In this document: piece after piece, positions 1 to 8,149 of the stretch | How positions within the stretch are numbered: the stretch's first letter is position 1 | Layout: each line of letters opens with the position of its first letter | NCBI GenBank assembly: GCA_046344715.1 | Contig: JBKDKX010000015.1 | Coordinates: forward strand, 1-64,000 | Direction of reading: 5' to 3' | DNA length: 64,000 nt | Origin: CAZAQK01 sp046344715 | GTDB taxonomy: Bacteria; Pseudomonadota; Alphaproteobacteria; Rickettsiales; SXRF01 | Position numbers and translations under genes: made by a program | Notes under the pieces: generated by a model | The model's database searches: none | The model's input: only the letters and a program-made list of their open reading frames with translations | What the model was told of the DNA's origin: nothing

Positions 1-56
1 AGGCGGAATATCTCATCCCTCTCAGCGCGGGAAAGGTGAACATATTGTTTTTCCAT
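1..56 (-). CDS. IS30-family transposase, 5' end only (runs off the window)
   Basis: Reading leftwards from the ATG at 56-54 gives a start of the form M-x-K-Q-Y-x-H-L-S-x-x-E-R-x-E-I, which closely matches the N-terminus of IS30-type transposases. Only 18 residues lie in the window, so the catalytic DDE core cannot be checked. The call rests on this short match; another helix-turn-helix protein cannot be excluded. Confidence 0.55.
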   Translation of the reverse strand, partial: MEKQYVHLSRAERDEIFR

Positions 57-110
57 AGCAACACCTGCTTATCACAAGTGTTGCACTTCGTTTTAGAGCC
101 AAGGATTGTA
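57..110. mobile_element. Probable end of the IS30-like element
   Basis: Directly upstream of the transposase start lies a 7-bp inverted repeat, GCAACAC (58-64) and GTGTTGC (78-84), followed by GCACTTCGTTTTAGAGCC. IS30-family ends commonly have this kind of GTTGCACTT-like sequence. The exact terminus and any target duplication cannot be fixed without the other end. Confidence 0.35.
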
Positions 111-141
111 ATAAATACTTAACATAATTTTACCTGTGTCC

Positions 142-150
142 TGCTATAAT
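142..150 (+). promoter_or_regulatory. Extended -10 promoter for the helicase gene
   Basis: TGCTATAAT (TG at 142-143, TATAAT at 145-150) is a perfect extended -10 element, 33 bp before the helicase ATG. No convincing -35 box sits at 17 bp, which is tolerated for extended -10 promoters. An AGGGG ribosome-binding site precedes the start codon. Confidence 0.5.
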
Positions 151-182
151 CACCCAGCATATCACAGAGTTTTTAGGGGTTT

Positions 183-2648
183 ATGCAGGATACGAAGTTA
201 ACCAAATCATTTGTCATCCAGTTACAGCAATTTATTGCTGGCGGTTATAAATTTGATAGTGGAAATCGCCTGCGACCTGGAACACAGGAAGAAGCGGTAA
301 AAGGATTTGCCGATGGGCTTGCGGACGGGAAGGCACACGGGCATTTTGAAATTCCAACGGGTGTCGGTAAAACAGCAACGTTTATTTCACTAATAAGCAG
401 CTATTTAAAGGCAGCAGAAGCCATTAAATCTGGCAAGCGTGTACTTGTTGTGGTGCCATCTACCGACTTGGTGATTCAGACAGCAAAATCTTTTGCTAAA
501 TTCATGCCGGAAGTGGCAAAAACCATTGAAGCTGATGATGATGCAGGAACAGCAATCGACTGGGAAAAAAGTCAAATTGGGGCGCAGTATAGTAGCTTAA
601 AACACGCGCCTCAAAAACCTAAAGTGCTTATTACAACTTATCAATCATTAGCGAGAGATAACGAGGATAAAGTTTATCCGCCCAGTGAATATGGTTTTGT
701 CGTGTATGACGAAGGTCATTATATCACTGGGGAACGGTTTTCACGTTCCGTTCAGAAATTCCATGATTCTATCCAGCTCGGCGTAACTGCAACGCGCGAA
801 TATAACGAAGATAAAAACGTACAACAACATCTTCCGCACGATTATTATAGATTGCCAATCAAAGATGCGATCTTACGCAAAGACTTGTGCGATGTGCAGC
901 CGATTCTCGTGCAGACAGACTTCAACATTGATCGAGAGAAATTTGATAAATTTGTGGCAGAAAATTCTGGAAAGCCTCTTACGACCAAGCAAAAAGAAGC
1001 ATTATTTAACCAAAAAACCAGAAACCAGGCGATTCTAGAAACTTATTTATTGGGTAAAGACAAAGAAACTGGTGAAACCTATTTTGGCCAGACGGGTCTG
1101 GTATTTGCTGCAGGCGTTAAACATTGCGCTGATCTTAAAAATCAATTTAACGCGATGATTAAGGAGGAAAAATATAAACCCCTAAAACAATGGCTTGATA
1201 AGGAAGGTATAGCGCTTGTTGCAGAGATTCATGGAAAAACACAAGGCGAGCAACTGACTATTGACGGCAATAAACGTTATTACACAAAAGATGAAATAAA
1301 AGAGCTGCACCGCGATGGGAAAATTCTTTTATTGCTGTCAGACCAAGAGCTAAAGCAAGGCTCCGATTTTCCTGCCGATTCGATTATCATGGATGTGGTT
1401 GACCGCTATTCGTGGGTGGATGCCAAGCAGCGTTATGGTCGTGGGTATCGTTTAGATCCAGAAGATCCGGATAAAGTCTGTAAAGTGTTTAACTTCATGG
1501 ATAAAAACACCAAAGAAATTTATGGTTCTTCACCGGAAGATCTGCCGATTTACTGCGCAGAAACATTAGAGGGAGTGCAATTTAAGAAAACCCCAGGCCG
1601 CAATGCATTCAAGCGGTTTAAAGAACACCCCCCAGAAATTGAGACTGCCCTTGCGGAAAGTAACTATGAACTCATCACGGATATTGCGCGTGTTAAACAA
1701 GTATCCGTTGATTATAGAAAGCTCAGGGATTCAGTCGATTACCCACAAAAAGATGATCAACACCTAACTCTTGGAAAAGAGGCTTATAAGGTATTAGGAG
1801 TTAGCTTTTATAATCCAACTTATCTGAAATGGAAAAACGACGTTGAAGCTACTATTGCGCGTGGAGAAACAGCTAAAGTTGGTGATTACCCTGTTATAAA
1901 AATGAAATGTGGTCCAAGGGCTGCTTTGTGCATCGATAAAGCTGCTATACCCACACTTGCTGAACAGCTGGGAATAGAATTAAAGGCGGAACAGCTGGGA
2001 ATAGAATTAAAGACAGATTTGCCAGAAAAAGATGATAAACACCTAAATCTTGGAAAAGAGACTCATAAGGCATTAGGAGTTAGCTTTTATAATCCAACTT
2101 ATCTGAAATGGAAAAACGACGTTGAAGCTACTATTGCGCGTGGAGAAACAGCTAAAGTTGGTGATTACCCTGTTATAAAAATGAAATGTGGTCCAAGGAC
2201 TGCTTTGTGCATCGATAAAGCTGCTATACCCACACTTGCGGAACAGCTGGGAATAAAATTAAAGACAGATTTGCCAGAAAAAGATGATCAACACCTAACT
2301 CTTGGAAGTGAGACTCATAGGTTATTAGGGGTTAGAGCTAGTAATCCAACTTATCTGAAATGGAAAAACGAAGTTAAAGCTGCTATTGCGCGTGGAGAAA
2401 CAGCTAAAGTTGGTGATTACCCTGTTATAAAAATGAAATGTGGTCCAACGGCTGCTTTGTGCATCGATAAAGATTCCGTGCCTGAATTAGCAAAGATATT
2501 GGCTAAAATGAAAACTAATGCTGAGGTTGGTGGTGATGAAGAAGTACCCTTTACAGGAAAAGCGCCAAGGGGAACTGCAAAGCCAGATGCTATAACAACT
2601 CAAAAACAACGCCGAGCGGGATGGTCAAAATCTCCTGAAGGTGAATAG
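183..2648 (+). CDS. DEAH-type superfamily 2 helicase with triplicated C-terminal domain
   Basis: This is an SF2 helicase/ATPase. Walker A is PTGVGKT at residues 58-64, the Walker B box is DEGH at 176-179, a TAT-type motif III follows near 202, and the second RecA domain ends with motif VI QRYGRGYR near residue 420. The layout resembles type III restriction/Rad25-like helicases. After residue about 520 come three copies of an unrecognised domain of about 84 residues containing NPTYLKWKN and GDYPVIKMKCGP. The gene sits next to an IS30 end and an integrase stub, so it is probably island cargo. No nuclease or methylase partner is adjacent. The function of the repeated domain is unknown; a nucleic-acid-binding role would be a guess. 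Confidence 0.8.
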   Translation: MQDTKLTKSFVIQLQQFIAGGYKFDSGNRLRPGTQEEAVKGFADGLADGKAHGHFEIPTGVGKTATFISLISSYLKAAEAIKSGKRVLVVVPSTDLVIQTAKSFAKFMPEVAKTIEADDDAGTAIDWEKSQIGAQYSSLKHAPQKPKVLITTYQSLARDNEDKVYPPSEYGFVVYDEGHYITGERFSRSVQKFHDSIQLGVTATREYNEDKNVQQHLPHDYYRLPIKDAILRKDLCDVQPILVQTDFNIDREKFDKFVAENSGKPLTTKQKEALFNQKTRNQAILETYLLGKDKETGETYFGQTGLVFAAGVKHCADLKNQFNAMIKEEKYKPLKQWLDKEGIALVAEIHGKTQGEQLTIDGNKRYYTKDEIKELHRDGKILLLLSDQELKQGSDFPADSIIMDVVDRYSWVDAKQRYGRGYRLDPEDPDKVCKVFNFMDKNTKEIYGSSPEDLPIYCAETLEGVQFKKTPGRNAFKRFKEHPPEIETALAESNYELITDIARVKQVSVDYRKLRDSVDYPQKDDQHLTLGKEAYKVLGVSFYNPTYLKWKNDVEATIARGETAKVGDYPVIKMKCGPRAALCIDKAAIPTLAEQLGIELKAEQLGIELKTDLPEKDDKHLNLGKETHKALGVSFYNPTYLKWKNDVEATIARGETAKVGDYPVIKMKCGPRTALCIDKAAIPTLAEQLGIKLKTDLPEKDDQHLTLGSETHRLLGVRASNPTYLKWKNEVKAAIARGETAKVGDYPVIKMKCGPTAALCIDKDSVPELAKILAKMKTNAEVGGDEEVPFTGKAPRGTAKPDAITTQKQRRAGWSKSPEGE
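1740..2505 (+). repeat. Three in-frame tandem repeats within the helicase gene
   Basis: Repeat units start at the GATGAT of 1752, 2031 and 2283, giving periods of 279 and 252 bp. Copies 1 and 2 are almost identical in nucleotides, including synonymous positions; copy 3 is slightly more diverged. The extra 27 bp in unit 1 is itself a tandem duplication (encoding EQLGIELKA twice, about 1962-2015). The pattern indicates recent unequal crossing-over. Confidence 0.9.
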
Positions 2649-2692
2649 ACGTATCGTTTTATTTTAAGTAGTGCATATCCTCCTGGGGTACT

Positions 2693-2703
2693 TTTGGGGG
2701 TAT
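2693..2703 (+). repeat. TTTGGGGGTAT att-like repeat, left copy
   Basis: TTTGGGGGTAT lies 45 bp after the helicase stop and recurs at 3270-3293. Such G-rich repeats are typical flanks of tyrosine-integrase islands, and an integrase remnant lies between the copies. Confidence 0.5.
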
Positions 2704-2757
2704 CTCTGAACGTAGAATGTGTATTATTATTTAATAGACAGTAGCTTATTGCTCTGA

Positions 2758-2991
2758 TTCGTTAGCGGCAATGGACGTAGGATGTGTAGCGCCACCGAAG
2801 AGCAAATGGCATGGGCGAGAAACATGGGGCACGAAAGCCCCGCCACTACCTTTATGGTATATGGCGGGTTTTCACCTGATCAGCAGTTTGAGGTGATTGA
2901 GAGATTAGGGAAAAAGACCACAAAAACCACATCATCTGATATAGACGCTATAGCTGAGCTGGTTGCTAAGAAGCTGAGGGAAGCACCTTGA
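2758..2991 (+). pseudogene. C-terminal remnant of a tyrosine-family integrase
   Basis: The reading frame, open from 2758 after a TGA at 2755-2757 and with its first ATG at 2782, encodes NMGHESPATTFMVYGGFSP. This is the C-terminal catalytic block of a phage-type integrase: the GH..S..TT box followed by the nucleophilic tyrosine in VYGG. The preceding R-K-H-R catalytic residues and the N-terminal DNA-binding domain are absent. The tail DAIAELVAKKLRE also fits such integrases. It is a dead fragment, consistent with a decayed island end. About 70 codons remain of a usual 350-400. Confidence 0.65.
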
Positions 2992-3269
2992 AAGCTAGAA
3001 GCTAAAAATTTAGAAAGGCATTCTGTCTTGACTATAAACTTATCAATTAGTTCTGAGGTTATTCTTTCTGGCTTTTTTCTCATGTAGAAAGAATTATCTT
3101 TTTGATTAATGAAGTATACGTGACAATAGTCACCGACTTTATGATGGACGGCGATTAGTTAAGAACTCAAACTTTGGGTACTCAAAAATGAAGGAAAAGG
3201 TATAGTGGCAGCCGATTAACACTTTAAATGAATGAAGAGTTTATGAGCTCTTACTTAATAAAGAATGCT

Positions 3270-3293
3270 TTTGGGGGTATGTTTGGGGGTATG
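3270..3293 (+). repeat. Two perfect tandem copies of TTTGGGGGTATG
   Basis: TTTGGGGGTATG occurs at 3270-3281 and again at 3282-3293, matching the copy at 2693-2703. The three copies frame the integrase remnant, and the right pair probably marks an old attachment site. Apart from these copies and the integrase stub, the 2649-3463 stretch shows nothing I can call. Confidence 0.5.
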
Positions 3294-3463
3294 AATAAAA
3301 CACTTATTTCTGAATATTATTGCTTATCAATTCACTAATTAAATCCGGCGTGTCCCGTAGGGTCACCAGGCTTTCTGGACATTACATATGTTTAATTTCG
3401 CATACATGTTTAGTAAATTATATCTGTGTTAGGTTGCTAGCATTAAGTAAGAAGTTATTATAT

Positions 3464-3748
3464 ATGATTGCAGCAATTATTAATTTCATGGTTATGGCAT
3501 CAACATTAAAATCAGGTGAGCCCATAGCGTTTGTTGCTTCGCCTGAGGCGATGGCGGCATACGCGAACAAAAAACATCTACTTAGCGATGAACAAAGCCA
3601 TAAGTTACTCCAGTCTACCCTCTCACTGGATGGAAGCGAATGGTGTATTTTGTCGGGTACTGACTTGACCTTTGACAGGGCAGGGTTCGGGGCAACGATT
3701 GCTGATGCCCTTGAAGATTATATTAGTATTTATATCAAGCGGGATTAG
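3464..3748 (+). CDS. Hypothetical protein
   Basis: An unrecognised small protein. The part with protein-like composition runs from about the ATG at 3464 or 3494 (both in frame; no clear ribosome-binding site decides). It ends with LDGSEWCILSGTDLTFDRAG and a short helical tail. The frame is open from 3320, but the first 48 codons look like non-coding sequence. It converges with the next gene and overlaps its 3' end by 14 bp. No domain or membrane segment was recognised. Confidence 0.35.
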   Translation: MIAAIINFMVMASTLKSGEPIAFVASPEAMAAYANKKHLLSDEQSHKLLQSTLSLDGSEWCILSGTDLTFDRAGFGATIADALEDYISIYIKRD

Positions 3749-4265
3749 ATGGTTTTTCTGCTGTGGCAGCGTGTGTTTTGCTGATAACGGATGTCAACTC
3801 TGTTTCCAATTGCCCGGAGCTATCAGAAATACGCTGTTGGAATGCACGGTTTAGTGCCTCTACGAGCCGCATGACAATGTACATCTCTCTACCCGTGAAC
3901 TGTTTTGATACACTTCTTTCGCAATATTCTCTCAGATATTGGCAAATACGAGCAATGAGGGAAAACCCAAAAATTTCTGCCTGACTTTGAATGTTGTGCA
4001 GCGGCGAGAGTGCCTGCTGGCAACGCTGCTGGTATTGCGCTATGTCTGCTGTTTTATCGAGCAATAATGTACTAATTTGATGCATATCGCTCAGTGAGGT
4101 TTCAAAGAAAGAGGTTTTTGCTTCATCCAATACATTCTGGCAAGAGGCAATACGATCTGCAGAAAAGACTTCTGCCAACACTGTCGATCGACCGATAAGC
4201 TTACGCAAACTGTGGTCTGCTTCATAAGCATATGTTACTCTTGGCGCGTCATTTGGTGTATTCAT
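3735..4265 (-). CDS. Helical protein following a CheY-like regulator (possible phosphotransfer partner)
   Basis: About 176 residues, largely alpha-helical and soluble, with no recognised domain. The start is the ATG at 4265, chosen because it lies one base after the stop of the upstream regulator and has a GAGG ribosome-binding site; the frame upstream of it overlaps that regulator. It is the last gene of the luxR-luxI operon. A role as partner of the CheY-like protein (phosphatase or phosphotransfer-like four-helix bundle) is inferred only from position and helical content. No obvious HPt H-box was found. Confidence 0.6.
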   Translation of the reverse strand: MNTPNDAPRVTYAYEADHSLRKLIGRSTVLAEVFSADRIASCQNVLDEAKTSFFETSLSDMHQISTLLLDKTADIAQYQQRCQQALSPLHNIQSQAEIFGFSLIARICQYLREYCERSVSKQFTGREMYIVMRLVEALNRAFQQRISDSSGQLETELTSVISKTHAATAEKPSNPA

Positions 4266-4266
4266 G

Positions 4267-4875
4267 CTAACCTCTTGCAGATTTTGGTGCTTTAATAATA
4301 CAAATTTCACTCTTGCGTCGGTCTTCTGCCTGCGTATCACCTGTCGTTTTAAGGCGTCTGCGGCAAGGACCACGATAACTCTTTGCTGTTACAAAGATAC
4401 GCGGGTGATCAATAACCGAGATAATACGGGAACATAATTTTTCTGCGGTTAGTGGCTTTACACATATCTCATTGACGCCAGCATCACGCGCTGCAAATAC
4501 TTGCATTTTATGCATTGCATCAGCCAGCATAATAACCGGCATTACAGACGTCGAAATAGTATCGGAATGGCGAACTTTCCATACAAAATCAACACCGGTT
4601 AATGAAAGCATTTGTTCATCTGTAATCACGGTATCCGAGGCCTGATTCTCGGTATTGGATAAGGCCCAATCCGTAATAACCAGATTTATCTTGAGTTTTT
4701 TCATGATAAGTATGGCCTCAAATCCGCTTGTGGCAGCATGGACATTGGAAAATCCAAGTTCATTCAGCATGCGCTTGAAAAGGTCAATAACTTGCATGCT
4801 ATTATCCATGATAAGGACATGCACGGCTTCTAGCCGCTTCATTGCTTCTTCCCTGCTGCAAATGATTTTACTCAT
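4267..4875 (-). CDS. CheY-like single-domain response regulator
   Basis: A receiver domain fills residues 15-150. Hydrophobic strand VHVLIMD carries an acidic residue, NLVITDW holds the probable phospho-acceptor Asp, and VKPLT provides the conserved Lys-Pro. The spacing between the Asp strand and the MPVIMLA strand is enlarged by about 25 residues (TDWALSNTENQASD...), unlike canonical CheY. The C-terminus is basic (KSYRGPCRRRLK), like alphaproteobacterial stand-alone receivers. No output domain is present, so it must act by protein contact. It lies in the quorum-sensing operon, 6 bp after a small unknown gene, so its expression should follow cell density. Confidence 0.75.
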   Translation of the reverse strand: MSKIICSREEAMKRLEAVHVLIMDNSMQVIDLFKRMLNELGFSNVHAATSGFEAILIMKKLKINLVITDWALSNTENQASDTVITDEQMLSLTGVDFVWKVRHSDTISTSVMPVIMLADAMHKMQVFAARDAGVNEICVKPLTAEKLCSRIISVIDHPRIFVTAKSYRGPCRRRLKTTGDTQAEDRRKSEICIIKAPKSARG

Positions 4876-4881
4876 AGCGCA

Positions 4882-5070
4882 TTATGCGAGTTCTGTTTGT
4901 TGTATGGGCAATGCTTGTTTGTTGCTGTGTGTTATAGGCTTTAAGGCTGATTTTTCTGTGCGTGACGGTGCATAATGGACTCCGGCATCTTCTGGTGCAT
5001 GCGTAAAGAAATCTGCCCATATTCCGAGTTGGTTCTGTAACAGTGCCTCATATATCTTTTCAGTGGACAT
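4882..5070 (-). CDS. Small hypothetical protein in the quorum-sensing operon
   Basis: 62 residues, hydrophilic, no recognised domain. Its ATG overlaps the 3' end of the preceding gene by 11 bp, has an AAGAAG ribosome-binding site, and is followed after 6 bp by the response regulator. This translational packing supports a real gene even though the sequence is unfamiliar. Confidence 0.5.
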   Translation of the reverse strand: MSTEKIYEALLQNQLGIWADFFTHAPEDAGVHYAPSRTEKSALKPITHSNKQALPIQQTELA

Positions 5071-5377
5071 ATTCTTCTTGCTCCGTTTTGTTGAGGGCGT
5101 TTATGACATCATGCAGCTTCTGTTTTGTTTGCTCGCTGCTCATTAAATAGAAGCGCACGAACAACCGGAGTGCGTTTAACGTTTCCAAGGAATTAGTGTT
5201 ACCGAGATCAATGGGGTGCTCATCTCCAAGGGCAAGTATCTGTGTGATAGATACTTGGATAAACTCTGATACTTCAGGCAGATTCACTTCTTTGGCTTCG
5301 TTTGCCAAAAACTGCAGACAGCATAAAATATTATCCGTCTGCAACATTCTGGAGTCTCTGCCATATGCGATGGGCAT
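5060..5377 (-). CDS. Hypothetical protein directly downstream of luxI
   Basis: 105 residues, helical and soluble, no recognised family. The ATG at 5377 is chosen because it sits 4 bp after the luxI stop; the frame stays open further upstream but only by overlapping luxI. It overlaps the next small gene by 11 bp, so it is co-transcribed with the synthase. Genes tied to luxI in this way can modulate signalling, but nothing in this sequence shows how. Confidence 0.55.
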   Translation of the reverse strand: MPIAYGRDSRMLQTDNILCCLQFLANEAKEVNLPEVSEFIQVSITQILALGDEHPIDLGNTNSLETLNALRLFVRFYLMSSEQTKQKLHDVINALNKTEQEEYVH

Positions 5378-5381
5378 GGGG

Positions 5382-6059
5382 TTAAGCAGCTTCTGTTTCA
5401 GACACTTTCGGTTCGGAAAGTACAGCATCACCAATGATGCTTTGCATCTCTCTGGTGACTTTCAGGGGAGGTGCTTTAAGTCCTGTGGCATTAAGGATAT
5501 TTTGTAAAATAGCTTGGGAAACGTGCATTTTCCCAACCACAATCACTTCACCCGTATCCAGAGTTGTTTCCGGGCCGGCAAACTCGATATCCCACCCCGA
5601 TTTGCCAAATACATGGTGCCAAACGTTGGGTGGCATGACACCAAGCATATATTCGATACCGTTAAGCAAGCATATTTGTTGATATGCACACACCAACTCG
5701 CTGATTATCTCTCTGCGCAAATGTGAGGGGATGGTATTATCTACACAAAAACGGGAGGCCTCCCATATGAAAGGGGAGCTTGGCAACGCCTGATTGGTTA
5801 CAAGCTCAGGCCACATATCTTTGATCATGTAGGGGCGGTCTGTTGGAGCCAGTCTGGTTGTGCCACGCACTACACCATGGGCATCCCGCCACACGAGATA
5901 TACTGTTGATAGGTTGTCGTACTGATCATATTCCATCCCTTTCCAGATGGGTACATCATAAGCCATGCGCTGAATGAAGGCTCTGTATCTAAGCGCATGT
6001 GTAGAGCGCAGAATGTCATCGTATTGGTAAGCATTTGCCTGTGTAAATCCAATAATCAT
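5382..6059 (-). CDS. luxI: Acyl-homoserine-lactone synthase (LuxI family)
   Basis: Makes an N-acyl-homoserine lactone signal from S-adenosylmethionine and an acyl carrier. The invariant family residues are visible: R24 and F28 in LRYRAF, W39, E43/D45/D48 in GMEYDQYDN, R65/R69 in VRGTTRLAP, and E100/R103 in WEASRF. At 225 residues it is full length. It lies 102 bp downstream of a luxR gene on the same strand, with a candidate lux-type dyad in the gap. Chain length of the acyl group cannot be predicted here. Confidence 0.93.
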   Translation of the reverse strand: MIIGFTQANAYQYDDILRSTHALRYRAFIQRMAYDVPIWKGMEYDQYDNLSTVYLVWRDAHGVVRGTTRLAPTDRPYMIKDMWPELVTNQALPSSPFIWEASRFCVDNTIPSHLRREIISELVCAYQQICLLNGIEYMLGVMPPNVWHHVFGKSGWDIEFAGPETTLDTGEVIVVGKMHVSQAILQNILNATGLKAPPLKVTREMQSIIGDAVLSEPKVSETEAA

Positions 6060-6127
6060 AGAAACCTCTTTATTTTTACGGTTTATGACATTGGGTAAAT
6101 TATGTTCATTAGGGTCGTGTTTGTCGC

Positions 6128-6143
6128 CTACGTAACTCAGTAG
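6128..6143 (-). promoter_or_regulatory. Candidate lux-box-like dyad upstream of luxI
   Basis: On the minus strand, CTAC-TGAGTTAC-GTAG is an imperfect 16-bp dyad centred about 76 bp before the luxI ATG, where a LuxR-type operator would be expected. Only the outer CTAC/GTAG arms are perfect. It is a plausible but unproven site. Confidence 0.35.
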
Positions 6144-6161
6144 TTGAATAATTAAAAATAT

Positions 6162-6905
6162 TTAAGGCTCTATAAGCCCATATCGTATTGCCTTTACCAC
6201 AGCATAGGTGCGTGTGCTTGCACCAAGCGTATTGAACAAATTGCGCACATGGTAATCGACGGTATGCTGATTGATGTTTAATATATCACTGATAACTGAA
6301 TTCGATTTACCCATCATCATAAGGTACAGTAACTGTTTTTCCAGTTCAGTGATGGTAATGCGATCAGGCGTGTTCCACTGGCCAAAACGACGTTCATGCT
6401 CTGTGTATGCGGTATGAAACTGACTGGCGAGTGCCTTAACAAGGCTTACGACGTTTTTGTTGATTTCCGCCGTACCATCGGAGCTTGCGAAGCCAAAACC
6501 AGCAATTTCACGATTAGGGCAATGTATGCCAAGGCCAATGCCACAACGCAAGCCAGCATCCTGCGCTTCATTCATCATGGTTTTCTGAGTTTCGCTGTAA
6601 CTTCCTCCGCTATTCAGCCTATCCCACAGGAAGGGATGTGTAGTGAGCATTACCTGTTTACGAACAGGATCCACACCCACATACCCTTTTTCTGTATAAT
6701 ATTTCATCCAGTCTTCGGAATAGTTACGCATGATGCCGTGTCCGGCAGGTTTTCCAATGGTGGCATGGTCGGTCATGAGGCTGTACAGCACTAAATCAAA
6801 GCCAAGGCGATAAAGTGCTCGTTCAAAATGTGAAAAAATATCTTCAGCCGTTTTTGCAGTATTGGTGTCTTCTATATACTTAAGGAAATCAATTACTTGT
6901 GTCAT
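6162..6905 (-). CDS. luxR: LuxR-family quorum-sensing transcription factor
   Basis: 247 residues. The N-terminal autoinducer-binding domain keeps the signature residues W66, Y70, D79, P80 and W94 in EDWMKYYTEKGYVGVDP and PFLW. The C-terminal LuxR helix-turn-helix covers residues 185-247 (VISDILNINQHTVDYHVRNL). All ligand-contact positions known from TraR/LasR are conserved, so it should bind the lactone made by the neighbouring synthase. A likely extended -10 promoter lies just upstream (6939-6947). Confidence 0.92.
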   Translation of the reverse strand: MTQVIDFLKYIEDTNTAKTAEDIFSHFERALYRLGFDLVLYSLMTDHATIGKPAGHGIMRNYSEDWMKYYTEKGYVGVDPVRKQVMLTTHPFLWDRLNSGGSYSETQKTMMNEAQDAGLRCGIGLGIHCPNREIAGFGFASSDGTAEINKNVVSLVKALASQFHTAYTEHERRFGQWNTPDRITITELEKQLLYLMMMGKSNSVISDILNINQHTVDYHVRNLFNTLGASTRTYAVVKAIRYGLIEP

Positions 6906-6938
6906 AATTAACTCTTAGATATACAATAGCTATGTAAC

Positions 6939-6947
6939 ATAATAGCA
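6939..6947 (-). promoter_or_regulatory. Extended -10 promoter for luxR
   Basis: On the minus strand, TGC-TATTAT (6947 down to 6939) is an extended -10 element about 34 bp before the luxR ATG. No firm -35 was found. Confidence 0.35.
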
Positions 6948-7092
6948 CACACATGATGTGAAAATGCCGTGTCTTTTTTATGCATCATGGCGCGTAACTG
7001 AGCATATTTAATACAACGAAAAAAAAATATGCAACCAAAAGTTGGTTAATTACTTATTTATTGCTACAATCAATAATAGAATCGTTTCCCTG

Positions 7093-7098
7093 TATAAT
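7093..7098 (+). promoter_or_regulatory. -10 box for the pilin-like gene
   Basis: TATAAT at 7093-7098 lies 42 bp before the pilin-like ATG. No good -35 hexamer sits at 16-18 bp, so the promoter may need an activator. The 6906-7140 gap is otherwise very AT-rich, with a small inverted repeat CAACC-AAAA-GTTGG at 7032-7045. Confidence 0.4.
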
Positions 7099-7140
7099 GA
7101 CCACTTTTAGAGCAGAGACGATTATGATAAACTTGGCGGC

Positions 7141-8076
7141 ATGAACGAAGTGACGCAGGCAATAATTTTAAGCAAATCAAGGAAATCTAGACATATTGTG
7201 CCAGTAGAACGCACTCTGGTGTCATATGGATTTACACTCATCGAAATTTCGATTGTACTGGTTATTATAGGGCTTGTAACCGCAGGTGTTTTGGTCGGTA
7301 AAGATTTAATCCGGCAAGCTGAACTGCGCTCTGTTATCACCGATTTTGAACGCTACAACACCGCTGTCAATGCGTTCAGGGCAAAATATAATTGTCTACC
7401 AGGGGATTGTGCCTATGCGACAGATTTTTTCGGCACACAAACCGATGGCGGCGGTTGTCCATATCCAACGGTGGAAAGCGGTACAGAGAATCCACTGACA
7501 TGTAATGGGGATGGCAACGGCTACATATGGGGTAACCCTGCCACAGCCCCTTTTCTTCAGGAACGGGTGCGTTTTTGGCAGCATTTATCTGCGGCAGGGC
7601 TGGTACAGCATTATTCCGGTATCGGCAACACAAGCCAAGGAGAGCCTATCAACCTTCAGGCTTTTTATTTCGGCTATAACGCGCCGGAAACAAAACTGCC
7701 CCGTACAGGGTTTGTTGTCTATCATGGGTCAACTTGGGATTTATATTTTGTCGAGTACTTTAAGCCATTGTCTGGCTCGCATGTATTTATATTAGGTACA
7801 ACCGATGGCTGCGACGATACAACATGCACTGTACATACAGATCCTGTCATTGCCGCATCAAGCGGCACAACACCGGAAAATGCCTTCATGCTGGATCGCA
7901 AGGCCGATGATGGAAAGCCAGGCGGTGGCGCCATAACCGCTCCACCAACCGACGGTGGCTATTTTGCAGGATGGACGTTTTGTACCACCGGTGACCATAC
8001 ACAAGCAGAGACTGCCACGTATAATCTCAATACCGAAACTCCCGTCTGCCCGTTGTTCTTCAGAGCCATGTTTTAA
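7141..8076 (+). CDS. Type IV pilin-like / pseudopilin protein
   Basis: Residues 30-46 are GFTLIEISIVLVIIGLV, a textbook prepilin cleavage and N-methylation motif with the glycine before F31 and Glu at mature position 5. A 29-residue leader precedes it, longer than usual. The remaining 265 residues form a large extracytoplasmic domain with several cysteines (CLPGDCAYA, GCDDTTC) that probably pair, and glycine-rich loops. Size and isolation suggest a minor pilin or pseudopilin rather than a bulk subunit. No other pilus or type II secretion gene lies nearby, so it must use machinery encoded elsewhere. Confidence 0.85.
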   Translation: MNEVTQAIILSKSRKSRHIVPVERTLVSYGFTLIEISIVLVIIGLVTAGVLVGKDLIRQAELRSVITDFERYNTAVNAFRAKYNCLPGDCAYATDFFGTQTDGGGCPYPTVESGTENPLTCNGDGNGYIWGNPATAPFLQERVRFWQHLSAAGLVQHYSGIGNTSQGEPINLQAFYFGYNAPETKLPRTGFVVYHGSTWDLYFVEYFKPLSGSHVFILGTTDGCDDTTCTVHTDPVIAASSGTTPENAFMLDRKADDGKPGGGAITAPPTDGGYFAGWTFCTTGDHTQAETATYNLNTETPVCPLFFRAMF

Positions 8077-8149
8077 GACCTATTTAATCCCTTGTTTGCA
8101 TGATTTATGGCGTGGTATGATTTGGCGCACAACACAAAGAGGCGCGTAC

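Noticed and set aside
3270..3293. Tandem TTTGGGGGTATG as a CRISPR-like array or G-quadruplex
   Set aside because: Only two tandem 12-bp copies without spacers; an integrase site is the simpler reading.
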